Notes under the pieces: generated by a model
What the model saw: the letters and a program-made list of their open reading frames with translations, nothing else
What the model was told of the DNA's origin: nothing
Databases searched by the model: none
In this document: piece after piece, positions 8,849 to 15,440 of the stretch
How positions within the stretch are numbered: the stretch's first letter is position 1
Layout of the letters: every line of letters begins with the position of its first letter
DNA from: Acidobacteriota bacterium
Lineage (GTDB): Bacteria > Pseudomonadota > Alphaproteobacteria > Caulobacterales > Hyphomonadaceae
Direction of reading: 5' to 3'
DNA: 64,000 nt
Assembly: GCA_016712445.1 (NCBI GenBank)
Contig: JADJRB010000001.1
Coordinates: forward strand, 620,001-684,000
Program-made: the position numbers and the translations under genes

Positions 8849-9061
8849 ATGGCAGATGAGCCTGAAGACAAGGAAAAGCGGAAGCCCAGCAAGCGGGTCA
8901 CGCTGACGATGGCGCGGGAGTTTCACAATCTCCGTGACCGTGGTTGGTTTGTGAACCGCATTGCCGCTGAGTTCGATGTGAACCCCGGCCGCGTCAGCGA
9001 AGTGCTGAACGGCCACAAGTTCCCTGAGGCTGGCGGGCCTGAACAGCCGACGCTGATCTGA
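8849..9061 (+). CDS. Small HTH-like protein carried by the transposon
   Basis: The 70-residue product has a charged N-terminus (MADEPEDKEKRKPSKR) and then a helix-turn-helix-like stretch: FVNRIAAEFDVNPGRVSEVL, then NGHKF. The IAAEF-VNPGRVSEVLNG pattern resembles the HTH of small proteins found in alphaproteobacterial mobile DNA. It probably binds DNA and could repress transposon genes. ATG at 8849 is preferred over a TTG 12 bases upstream; no strong Shine-Dalgarno site is seen for either. A hairpin follows the stop at once. Confidence 0.62.
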   Translation: MADEPEDKEKRKPSKRVTLTMAREFHNLRDRGWFVNRIAAEFDVNPGRVSEVLNGHKFPEAGGPEQPTLI

Positions 9062-9068
9062 AAAGGTT

Positions 9069-9092
9069 GGGGTGCGAGTATTCTCGCACCCC
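9069..9092. repeat. Perfect 10-bp-stem hairpin just upstream of the third cargo gene
   Basis: GGGGTGCGAG at 9069-9078 pairs exactly with CTCGCACCCC at 9083-9092 around the loop TATT. It begins 8 bases after the stop of the HTH-like gene and ends 9 bases before the ATG at 9102. There is no following T-run, so it is not a classical terminator. It occupies the place where a ribosome binding site would lie. Confidence 0.65.
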
Positions 9093-9101
9093 AATATCAT
9101 C

Positions 9102-9893
9102 ATGCCGCAACTGAACGATTTCGAAATTCCTCGCCGCTCACTCAACTGGGCAAAAGAAGCAATCCAGGAATCGCACGTCGTTCTTGAAAGCTACTTCGCC
9201 CGAGTACGCGGTGTGGAGGTGACTGATATCGACCCTGAAACGGGGCTGCATCACTTTAAGGTCAAACTCAGCGAGAGCATCCCCGATCGCGTTGATCGCC
9301 GTATCTTTGAAGCGATCTCGAACACCAAGAACGCCTTTGACCAAGCCATGTTCGCCGCGGTTTGTGCCATCAACAGGCGGCCAAAAAGCGGCGACGTCCA
9401 TTTCCCGTGGAGGTCCAGCCTCGAAGACCTCAACCGGCGAATGGAAAACGCTAAAGCCAACATTCCTCGGGAACTTCACGATGTTATCCGAAAGCACGAG
9501 CCATACCCGCGAAGTGATCCGGGTTCGGAAAGCGGAAACCAAATTCGGGAAATCGCCAAGCTCGCAAACCAAAAGCACACCGTCAGCGTGAGAGTCGTCG
9601 GATATGTTTCTGGAGGGAGGTTCCCTGACTCCTACACCACTGGAAATGGCGAGATCGGACCGGTTATTCACCCGGCTCTGCGTTGGGACCCTGTGCACAA
9701 TGAGATGACAGTGCTGGTCCACGGCGGGAACTTGAAGATCAAGAACAACTACCGCTTTGCATTCCATGTAGTCTTTCAGGAATCCGGGGCACTTAAGAAC
9801 GTTCCGGCAATGCCGGTTGTCGATGCTTTCGCGGCAAAGGCAGAGGCTGTCATCAATGACCTTGAGGCCGAGTGCCGAAAGATCACAGGCTGA
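9102..9893 (+). CDS. Uncharacterised 263-residue protein carried by the transposon
   Basis: No named domain is recognised. The N-terminal half contains ESYFARVRGVEVTDIDPETG, a beta-type segment, and then ISNTKNAFDQAMFAAVCA, a helix reminiscent of uncharacterised proteins with an N-(L/K)R-ALDQA helix seen in mobile regions. The second half has a basic linker, a beta-rich part with VRVVGYVSGGRFPDSYTTG and a C-terminal helix (VDAFAAKAEAVINDLEAE). No signal peptide or membrane segment is seen, so it is probably cytoplasmic. An in-frame GTG at 9072 lies inside the hairpin, so ATG 9102 is preferred, although no good ribosome binding site precedes it. The gene ends 16 bases before the right inverted repeat, so it is true cargo. 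Confidence 0.72.
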   Translation: MPQLNDFEIPRRSLNWAKEAIQESHVVLESYFARVRGVEVTDIDPETGLHHFKVKLSESIPDRVDRRIFEAISNTKNAFDQAMFAAVCAINRRPKSGDVHFPWRSSLEDLNRRMENAKANIPRELHDVIRKHEPYPRSDPGSESGNQIREIAKLANQKHTVSVRVVGYVSGGRFPDSYTTGNGEIGPVIHPALRWDPVHNEMTVLVHGGNLKIKNNYRFAFHVVFQESGALKNVPAMPVVDAFAAKAEAVINDLEAECRKITG

Positions 9894-9908
9894 CAGGCTG
9901 GAATCATT

Positions 9909-9944
9909 GGGTGGGTACGTCAAATATAACATGTCGAATATACT
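9909..9944. repeat. Right end of the transposon: 28-bp terminal inverted repeat plus 8-bp target duplication
   Basis: The inverted repeat is 9909-9936, ending in ATGTCG, and is followed by AATATACT at 9937-9944, identical to 7494-7501. Because ATGTCG also precedes the left duplication, a 14-bp direct repeat ATGTCGAATATACT brackets the element. The 8+28 interpretation is chosen because only it gives aligned repeat tips (CGACAT on both sides). Confidence 0.88.
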
Positions 9945-9984
9945 TTACATGTAAAAAATCTTAGACTACACGTCTTTGTAAGAT
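9944..9984 (+). promoter_or_regulatory. Putative operator of the downstream membrane protein/XRE pair
   Basis: TTTACATGTAAA at 9944-9955 is a perfect 12-bp palindrome touching the transposon's target duplication. ATCTTA at 9958-9963 is mirrored by TAAGAT at 9979-9984. Such dyads upstream of an operon encoding an XRE-type repressor are plausible autoregulatory sites. The transposon lies directly against the first palindrome, so upstream promoter elements may have been separated from it. Confidence 0.4.
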
Positions 9985-10010
9985 ATTTTTGACACAGAAA
10001 AGGATCTGCC

Positions 10011-10433
10011 ATGTCATTCCGAGAAAAAACCGCATGGGCCATGGCCCTCATCCTGATTGCCGGGGCGATCTTCTATTTCGACAAGGTCGTCCGGATCACT
10101 GACGCCATTGGCCGGACGGCGCCGCCCATCATCGGACTCGTCATCGCCTATGTGGTCGTGATCGTCATCGCCTCGGTCACGGCGATGATCGCCCTGTCCG
10201 TCTTTTCGCCTCGCGAAGCTGATGCCCCCGCCGACGAGCGCGAAGAACGCATCCTCGACAAGGCTGGTCATTGGTCGGGCTATGTCCTCGCGGTGCCCTT
10301 GCTGGGTGCACTCTGGCACTTTGCGGTGAACGGCGACGGCAACATGCTGTTCCACCTCGTCTTCCTGGCGCTGATGCTTGGACAGATTGCGGAATACACG
10401 TTCCAGATCATCCTCTTCCGCCGGGGAGCCTGA
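10011..10433 (+). CDS. Small integral membrane protein (four predicted helices)
   Basis: The 140-residue protein has hydrophobic segments at about residues 8-25 (WAMALILIAGAIFYF), 38-62 (PPIIGLVIAYVVVIVIASVTAMIAL), 85-103 and 108-133 (LFHLVFLALMLGQIAEYTFQIIL), with a charged loop READAPADEREERILDKAG between helices 2 and 3. I cannot name a family with confidence. It is paired with an XRE regulator three bases downstream, a combination often seen for uncharacterised inner membrane proteins. AAGGA lies 7 bases before the ATG. Confidence 0.75.
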   Translation: MSFREKTAWAMALILIAGAIFYFDKVVRITDAIGRTAPPIIGLVIAYVVVIVIASVTAMIALSVFSPREADAPADEREERILDKAGHWSGYVLAVPLLGALWHFAVNGDGNMLFHLVFLALMLGQIAEYTFQIILFRRGA

Positions 10434-10436
10434 GCC

Positions 10437-10664
10437 GTGGCCAAGCCCCCGCCGATCACCAACCGCATCCGCGAACTGCGCGAACAGAATGGTCCGATGA
10501 GCCAGGCGGCCCTCGCCGAGGCGATCGGCGTGACCCGCCAGACCATCATCGCCATCGAGCTCGGCAAATATTCACCGTCCCTGGAAAGCGCATTCCGGAT
10601 TGCCCGCGTGTTCGAGACAGATGTGGAATCCGTGTTCGGCTGGCAGGGGCCGCCCGCTGGCTGA
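10437..10664 (+). CDS. XRE-family helix-turn-helix regulator (short, YozG-like)
   Basis: The 75-residue protein is essentially one Cro/CI-type helix-turn-helix: ITNRIRELREQ, then SQAALAEAIGVTRQTIIAIE, then LGKYSPSLESAFRIARVFE. The tail DVESVFGWQ is typical of the short YozG-like group. It starts with GTG 3 bases after the preceding stop, so it is co-transcribed with the membrane protein gene. It probably represses this operon through the palindromes upstream. Confidence 0.88.
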   Translation: MAKPPPITNRIRELREQNGPMSQAALAEAIGVTRQTIIAIELGKYSPSLESAFRIARVFETDVESVFGWQGPPAG

Positions 10665-10706
10665 GACTGCGGCGGCGGAGCGCAGGCGTTAACCGCAAAC
10701 TTCGAT

Positions 10707-10752
10707 TGACACTCATTCTCAAGTGCTGCAAATGGTTCTCATGATCATTTGC
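10707..10752 (+). promoter_or_regulatory. Fur-like iron boxes overlapping the bfd start
   Basis: TGACACTCATTCTCA at 10707-10721 fits the 7-1-7 Fur pattern (TGAxAAT-N-ATTxTCA) with few mismatches. A second dyad has GCAAATG at 10728-10734 mirrored by CATTTGC at 10746-10752, covering the start codon, and contains GGTTCTCA. Fur sites of the TGCAAATGATTC type are known in alphaproteobacteria. Iron-dependent repression of bfd is inferred. Confidence 0.5.
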
Positions 10753-10941
10753 GTCTGCAATCGTATCAACTGCCGGTCGGTTCGCGAGGCCGTCGAATCG
10801 GGCGCGCGCAGCCCGAAAGCCGTCCAGTCGCACCATGGTTGCAAGTTCAATTGCGGCAAGTGCTCCACCACAATCGGCGAAATGATTGCCGAGCAGATGG
10901 ATCGCTGCGTTCCGCAAGGCGCCATCCTCGCGGCCGAATAG
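10741..10941 (+). CDS. bfd: Bacterioferritin-associated ferredoxin
   Basis: The 66-residue (2Fe-2S) protein donates electrons to bacterioferritin to release stored iron. It begins MIICVCNRIN with Cys4 and Cys6 and continues with HGCKFNCGKC, giving Cys38 and Cys41 as the remaining expected cluster ligands; Cys11 and Cys34 are additional. Length and cysteine spacing fit the Bfd family. ATG at 10741 gives the canonical N-terminus, while an in-frame ATG at 10732 would add three residues. The bfr gene follows about 200 bp downstream in the same direction. Confidence 0.88.
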   Translation: MIICVCNRINCRSVREAVESGARSPKAVQSHHGCKFNCGKCSTTIGEMIAEQMDRCVPQGAILAAE

Positions 10942-11015
10942 GCCCCGCGACAACTCCAAAATCCTTTCAATTCAAGCCGTTCCTGCCGCGCGCCGGAACG
11001 CGCCGTACACCTGTT

Positions 11016-11036
11016 TGCAAGTGTGTCGCACTTGCA
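11016..11036 (+). promoter_or_regulatory. Fur/Irr-like palindrome upstream of bfr
   Basis: TGCAAGTG at 11016-11023 is mirrored by CACTTGCA at 11029-11036 around TGTCG. This 21-bp perfect dyad resembles alphaproteobacterial iron boxes (TGCAAnTnnnTCGCAnTTGCA). It is about 100 bp before the bfr start, in an AT-rich region that probably holds the promoter. Confidence 0.55.
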
Positions 11037-11137
11037 TATGCAATTGATTTCATTGGATTTTTTATTGCGCCAGCCCGTCCGCTCGCCTATAAGGCTAGGT
11101 AAATCTCCCTATCCTCCCATCCCCACAGGAGCCGTCC

Positions 11138-11614
11138 ATGCAAGGCGACAAGAAAGTCATCGAATACCTGAACATCGCCCTCAAGAACGAGCTGACGGCC
11201 ATCAACCAGTATTTCCTCCATTCGCGGATGCTGAAGGACTGGGGCGTCACCAAGCTCAGCAAGAAGGAATACGAGGAATCGATCGAGGAGATGCATCACG
11301 CCGACTGGCTGATCGAGCGCATCCTGTTCCTCGGCGGCCTGCCGAACCTGCAGGACCTCGGCAAGCTGCACATCGGCGAGAGCGTCGAGGAGATCCTGCA
11401 CGCCGACCTGAAGATGGAGAACCTGGCCATCCCGCTCCTTCGCGACGCCATGGAGCATTGCGAGAAGGTGCGCGACTATGTGAGCCGTGACCTGTTCGGC
11501 AAGATCCTCCACAACGAGGAGGAGCACGTCGACTACCTCGAGACGCAATTCTCGCTGATCGAGCGGGTCGGCATCGAGCGCTATACCCAACTCCAGTCCG
11601 AAGCGAACGGATAA
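11138..11614 (+). CDS. bfr: Bacterioferritin
   Basis: The 158-residue four-helix-bundle protein forms the 24-subunit haem-containing iron store. Expected landmarks are present: Glu18 in LKNELTAINQYF, the EEMHHAD segment with Met52 as haem ligand and His54 nearby, the ILFLGGLPNLQDLG signature, and EEEHVDYLETQ with Glu/His ferroxidase ligands near residue 130. Length is standard. It is preceded by the iron-type palindrome and by bfd, so storage and release genes lie together. Confidence 0.96.
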   Translation: MQGDKKVIEYLNIALKNELTAINQYFLHSRMLKDWGVTKLSKKEYEESIEEMHHADWLIERILFLGGLPNLQDLGKLHIGESVEEILHADLKMENLAIPLLRDAMEHCEKVRDYVSRDLFGKILHNEEEHVDYLETQFSLIERVGIERYTQLQSEANG

Positions 11615-11717
11615 GGCCCCGTCCGGGTCATTGTGCCGACGCAATAAGGCGTGGATATTCAGCGCGTTGCCGCGCGCCTGCGGCAGCTGAACCATCCACG
11701 TCTTGTTGGGGACTCCA

Positions 11718-12617
11718 ATGTCGAAACTCACGCTGCATGCCCGCCTCGCGGCCGGCCTAACGGCCGCCTGTGCCGCCACCGCCTTCCTTCCCGCCCTCGC
11801 TCAGGGCGCGCCGGATTTCCAGAACGAAGCCTTCACGACACCTTACTGGACCCGCGTGCCGGTGATCGAAGTGATCGGCCGCGCCGACATGCAGGTCGCG
11901 CCGAACCGCGCAAACTTCTCGGTGACCTATCTCGAGACCGACAAGGACTCGAAGAAGGCCATGCAGCTCGCCGTCGAGCGCGGCCGTCTGGCTTACGACA
12001 CGATCAAGAAATCCGCCGGCAAGGACTCCGTCATCACCACGTCGGTCAACGTCACTGCACTCTATGAGCAGTACAAGGACAAGGACGGCAACAAGATCGA
12101 CAACGAGCGCTCCGACAAGATCCGGGCCTATGAGGCGCGCGTGTCGCTGAATGTCACGGTGCAGGATGTCTCGAAGGCTGGCACGGCGCGTGCCGGCGCG
12201 CTGGCGATTGGCCCGGAAAATTCGAGCGGCCTCACGACCTATCTTGAGCGCACGACTGAAATGAACCGCGAAGCCTACGAGGCCGCCGTGAAAGACGGCA
12301 CGGCCCGCGCGAAGTCGACTGCCTCGGCCAGCGGCGGAAAGCTCGGGCGCCTGATGGTCGTCCAGGAAGGCAGCGGCCCGTGCCTCGGCAGCTGGTCGTC
12401 CTATGGCGGCAGCGACTATGACTACTACCGCGCCGCGCCGGCCTACGCGCCGCCGCCGCCTCCCCCGCCGCCTCCGCCGCCGGTTGCCTCCGGCATGATT
12501 GACGGGCGCATGGTGACGATCACGCAGGCCGATCTCGACGCGCTGAACCTGCCGTCGGACGACAAGACACAGAGCGTCTCAGCCAGTGTCTGCATGATCT
12601 ACAAGGTTGATCAGTAA
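11718..12617 (+). CDS. SIMPL (DUF541) domain protein, exported, proline-rich
   Basis: The 299-residue protein has a signal peptide (cleavage near ALAQGA, residue 30), then a SIMPL/DUF541 domain (VIEVIGRADMQVAPNRANFS onward). SIMPL proteins are envelope proteins of mostly unknown role. A run of about eleven prolines lies near residue 250, followed by a C-terminal segment ending VSASVCMIYKVDQ. It shares the conserved blocks TPYWTRxPVIE, ALYEQYKD-DG, QEG-GPCLG and the C-terminal SVC with the paralogue at 13348-14238. ATG at 11718 is chosen over a TTG five codons upstream. Confidence 0.88.
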   Translation: MSKLTLHARLAAGLTAACAATAFLPALAQGAPDFQNEAFTTPYWTRVPVIEVIGRADMQVAPNRANFSVTYLETDKDSKKAMQLAVERGRLAYDTIKKSAGKDSVITTSVNVTALYEQYKDKDGNKIDNERSDKIRAYEARVSLNVTVQDVSKAGTARAGALAIGPENSSGLTTYLERTTEMNREAYEAAVKDGTARAKSTASASGGKLGRLMVVQEGSGPCLGSWSSYGGSDYDYYRAAPAYAPPPPPPPPPPPVASGMIDGRMVTITQADLDALNLPSDDKTQSVSASVCMIYKVDQ

Positions 12618-12690
12618 ACATCCGTCTACGGACGTATTATGGAAAGCCCGTGAAAAAGGGTTGATCCACCTTCCAAACTGGCGTCTTAAG

Positions 12691-12719
12691 GGGAGGCGGG
12701 GCTTTGTGCTCCGCCTCCC
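12691..12719 (+). terminator. Stem-loop after the first SIMPL gene
   Basis: GGGAGGCGG at 12691-12699 pairs exactly with CCGCCTCCC at 12711-12719 around an 11-base loop, about 75 bp past the stop. No immediate T-run follows (CTCCTTTTTGG is 16 bases on), so the terminator role is uncertain. Confidence 0.45.
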
Positions 12720-12778
12720 AACGCATTGTCACGCTCCTTTTTGGAGCCAAGGCAGACAAACCAGAAAAGGAACATCCC

Positions 12779-13141
12779 ATGGCGAAAGCGCCCAGTGCGA
12801 AGGAACTGCTTGTCGAGAAGTATGTGGCCGACCTGAAAGAGAAAGTCGGCGAAGCGCGGCCTGACATGGCACTCCTCGACGCCTGCGTGAAGGCCTGCGG
12901 GCCCGCAATCTACAAGCCGGATTCGGCAACCGTTGCCGCGTCCAACAAGGACGAAATGGAACGTGTACGGACGAGCTTCATTGTGAAGAAGCTCGGAATC
13001 TCGGACGAGGACAAGGGCCACACAGCCCTCAAGTCGGCCATAGAGAAGTACGGCCGCGCCGTGCGCGCGAAACACCGCCCCGTCGTCTATTATCTCGTCG
13101 CCAAGGAACTGAAGAAGGCCGCCGCCCTGAAAGCCGCCTGA
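12779..13141 (+). CDS. DUF2853 family protein
   Basis: The 120-residue, lysine- and alanine-rich, helical cytoplasmic protein matches my recollection of the DUF2853 family (small four-helix proteins of unknown function), including KELLVEKYVADLKEKVGE near the N-terminus, the conserved-looking DKDEMERVR-type segment and VYYLVAKELKKA at the end. ATG at 12779 is preceded by AAGGAA at a fitting distance. It sits between two SIMPL paralogues but is separated from both by hairpins, so it is probably its own transcript. Confidence 0.8.
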   Translation: MAKAPSAKELLVEKYVADLKEKVGEARPDMALLDACVKACGPAIYKPDSATVAASNKDEMERVRTSFIVKKLGISDEDKGHTALKSAIEKYGRAVRAKHRPVVYYLVAKELKKAAALKAA

Positions 13142-13162
13142 GCCATCTTTCACTTGAGAATC

Positions 13163-13201
13163 AAATCGCCGCCCCGGCCAGCCCGAGGCGGCGATTTTTT
13201 G
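13163..13201 (+). terminator. Rho-independent terminator after the DUF2853 gene
   Basis: AAATCGCCGCC at 13163-13173 pairs with GGCGGCGATTT at 13187-13197 and the T-run continues to 13200. It lies 22 bp after the stop. Confidence 0.85.
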
Positions 13202-13347
13202 TGCGGGCCTTCCCTCTCACATTTTCACGCGTGAAGTGACTTGGTTTCCACCAAAAAGATCGTAACGATCAACTCAGGTGGGCTGCAAACCGGACAGGCA
13301 GACCATCGGACATTCATGCCGGTCTTCCACAAAGGAAAGGAAATCCG

Positions 13348-14238
13348 ATGCTTCGCCCTGCCCTTCTCGCCTGTGTTTCGTTCGCGCTTGCCGCGCCCGC
13401 CTTCTCCCAGATCAAGGAGGGCCGCGACTATCAGGAAGATGCCTATGTCACGCCTTACTGGACGCGCGCGCCGGTCATCGAAGCGCTGGGCCGCGCCGAA
13501 CTGGAAATCCCGCCAAACACCGCCAGCTTCGACGTGACCTTCACCGAGACCGACAAGGATGCCGCCACGGCCATGACCCGCGCCGTTCAACGCGCGAAAG
13601 TGGCCTTCGAAGCCATCAAGCGCACCGGCGGCACAAAAGTCATCGCAGAAACCTCTGTCGAGGTGGAGCCCTTGTATGAACAGTACAAGGATGAAGACGG
13701 CGACCTCGTCGACAATGAGCGCGCCGACAAGATCCGCGGATATGCCGCCTATGCCTCGATCGAAGTGGAGGTGAACGGAGACCTTGACCTCGCCGGCAAA
13801 GTGCGCGCGGCAGCGCTGGCCGCAGGACCGGAAGATTCCTCATCGCTCGACATATCCACAAAGGTCAGCGCCGAAGCGTACCGCGCCGCCTATGAGGCCG
13901 CCGCCGCTGACGCCGCTGCGCGCGCAAAGGCCAGCGCCGCCGCGACCGGCGCGACGCTCGGCCAGCTGCTCGTCATCCAGGAAGGCAACGGCCCCTGCCT
14001 TGGCCGGTGGAGCAAGGCGGCAATCGGCATCGTGGGTGGCACCCTGACAGCGGAAACCATGCTGGACGAACTCCCACAAGCGATGTCCCGCCTGCAAACC
14101 GTCTCCGTCACCAGCCAAAAACTGAAGCGCGGCGCGCCGATCACGGATGAGCAGATCGCAGGCCTCGACCTGCCGACCGATGCAAGGCCGCAGACGATCA
14201 CATCTTCCGTCTGCGTCGTTTACGCGGCCGGAAAGTAA
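13348..14238 (+). CDS. SIMPL (DUF541) domain protein, exported (paralogue)
   Basis: The 296-residue protein has an N-terminal signal peptide (cleavage near AFSQ, residue 21) and a SIMPL domain starting VIEALGRAELEIPPNTASFD. It aligns with the upstream paralogue in the TPYWTRAPVIE, EPLYEQYKDEDG, NERADKIRGY and IQEGNGPCLG blocks and the end motif SSVCVVY, but lacks the polyproline run. Tandem duplication with divergence is the simplest history. AAAGGAAA precedes the ATG at 13348. Confidence 0.88.
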   Translation: MLRPALLACVSFALAAPAFSQIKEGRDYQEDAYVTPYWTRAPVIEALGRAELEIPPNTASFDVTFTETDKDAATAMTRAVQRAKVAFEAIKRTGGTKVIAETSVEVEPLYEQYKDEDGDLVDNERADKIRGYAAYASIEVEVNGDLDLAGKVRAAALAAGPEDSSSLDISTKVSAEAYRAAYEAAAADAAARAKASAAATGATLGQLLVIQEGNGPCLGRWSKAAIGIVGGTLTAETMLDELPQAMSRLQTVSVTSQKLKRGAPITDEQIAGLDLPTDARPQTITSSVCVVYAAGK

Positions 14239-14253
14239 TCCCGGACGCGGCGG

Positions 14254-15390
14254 CTAGAACCCGTTCAGCCGCGCGTAGCGGTCGCGGTGCCAGCTGGCGG
14301 ATCCGTAGAGGGTTTCCTGCACGCGGGCGCGCTTCATGTAGAAGCCGGGCTCTGCGGCGTCCGTCATGCCGATGCCGCCGTGCATCTGCACGCATTCGTT
14401 CGACACGAGATGCACCAGGTCGCTCGCCTTGGCCTTCGCAAGGCTTGCCAGCTCGGCCACATCATTCTTGCCGGCATCGACCGCGCCCAGCGCCGCCGCC
14501 ACGCACGAGCGTGTCATCTCAAGCTCGACGAACATCTTCGCGGCGCGGTGCTGCAGCGACTGGAACGAGCCGATCAGCTGGCCGAACTGCTTGCGGTTGT
14601 TGAGATATTCCAGCGTCATGTCGAACGCCGCCTGCGAGGAGCCGAGCATCTCTGCCGCCATGCCGATGGCCGCACGGTCCAGAACCGGATCGAGAATGTC
14701 CGCGCCTTCATCGGCCGGCCCGATCAGGGCCGCTTCGGTCACGTGCACATCATCAAAGCTGATATGTGCCGCGCCGTGGCTGTCGACGGTCTTCAGGATG
14801 CTGACGGTCACGCCCTTGGTCTTGCGCGGCACGAGGAACAGGCTGATGCCGTGCCGGTCGCCGGGCTCACCGAACGTGCGCGCCGCCACGATGAACATGT
14901 CGGCGAAATGCCCGTCAGGCACGTACTTCTTGAGGCCATTCAGCGTGAACCCCTGCCCGTCGCGTTCGGCTTCGGTGGCGATGTTGTAGGGCGAAAAGTG
15001 CGCCGACTCGTCGAGCGCCAGCGCGAAGGTCGCCTCCCCGCCCGCAATCTTCGGCAGCCACTCAGCCTTTTGCGCCGGCGTCCCGCCGAGTTGCAGCGCG
15101 GAGGCAGCAATCAGAGCGGTCTGCAGCAGCGGCGTTGCCGCCAGCGTGCGCCCCTGCGCCTCGAGGATCTGGCCAAGGCCGGTCAGGCCGAACGTCTCCC
15201 CGCCCGGCTCGTCCGGAATGATCACGCCATAGAAGCCAAGCTCCGCCAGCTTCTTGCGCGTCTCCCGGTCATCGCCATTGGCGCCGCCATCGCGCAGCGC
15301 CCGCAGGTGGCTCACCGGCAGCTCGTCGCGCGCGAACGCCATCGCCGTCTCGCGCAGCATCTCCTGGTCTTCTGTCAGTACAAAGCTCAT
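14254..15390 (-). CDS. Acyl-CoA dehydrogenase (smaller partner)
   Basis: The 378-residue flavoprotein belongs to the acyl-CoA dehydrogenase superfamily. The N-terminal helical domain begins MSFVLTEDQEMLRETAMAFA; the middle beta domain holds YVPDGHFADMFIVAART; the C-terminal helical domain has NRKQFGQLIGSFQSLQHR and ends with the family hallmark NECVQMHGGIGMTDA and FYMKRAR. It introduces a double bond into an acyl-CoA and passes electrons to ETF. The substrate is not determinable. It follows another acyl-CoA dehydrogenase in the same direction by 50 bp. Such unequal pairs often form heteromeric enzymes acting on bulky CoA esters such as steroid side chains, which is inference here. Confidence 0.9.
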   Translation of the reverse strand: MSFVLTEDQEMLRETAMAFARDELPVSHLRALRDGGANGDDRETRKKLAELGFYGVIIPDEPGGETFGLTGLGQILEAQGRTLAATPLLQTALIAASALQLGGTPAQKAEWLPKIAGGEATFALALDESAHFSPYNIATEAERDGQGFTLNGLKKYVPDGHFADMFIVAARTFGEPGDRHGISLFLVPRKTKGVTVSILKTVDSHGAAHISFDDVHVTEAALIGPADEGADILDPVLDRAAIGMAAEMLGSSQAAFDMTLEYLNNRKQFGQLIGSFQSLQHRAAKMFVELEMTRSCVAAALGAVDAGKNDVAELASLAKAKASDLVHLVSNECVQMHGGIGMTDAAEPGFYMKRARVQETLYGSASWHRDRYARLNGF

Positions 15391-15440
15391 GGTTCAATTT
15401 CCTGGTACAAATTCGGTCAAAGGGCGGAAGGTCTGTCCGG

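Larger units (their letters stand above)
7502..9936 (+). mobile_element. IS1595-family transposon with passenger genes
   Basis: This 2,435-bp element is bounded by imperfect 28-bp inverted repeats and flanked by identical 8-bp direct repeats AATATACT (7494-7501 and 9937-9944). Eight-base duplications are characteristic of the IS1595 family, some members of which carry passenger genes. It encodes the transposase (7563-8489), a 49-residue basic protein, a 70-residue HTH-like protein and a 263-residue unknown protein, all on the plus strand, with two strong hairpins between them. The cargo is visibly lower in GC than the host genes (9541-9600 has 32 G/C of 60). Intact transposase, near-perfect ends and an exact duplication suggest recent, possibly still active, insertion between lysS and the next gene. 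Confidence 0.88.

Noticed and set aside
8717..9092. Hairpins as part of a CRISPR array or retron
   Set aside because: There is no series of equal-spaced repeats, no reverse transcriptase and no cas gene. They are two unrelated stem-loops.
7494..9944. 14-bp target duplication (ATGTCGAATATACT) instead of 8 bp
   Set aside because: Taking 14 bp as duplication would remove CGACAT from the right repeat but leave it on the left, so the repeats would no longer align at their tips; IS1595 elements are known for 8-bp duplications.
12440..12485. CCG-rich tract as a microsatellite artefact
   Set aside because: It is in frame as a polyproline segment of the first SIMPL protein with mixed proline codons (CCG, CCT, CCC), so it is a real coding feature.
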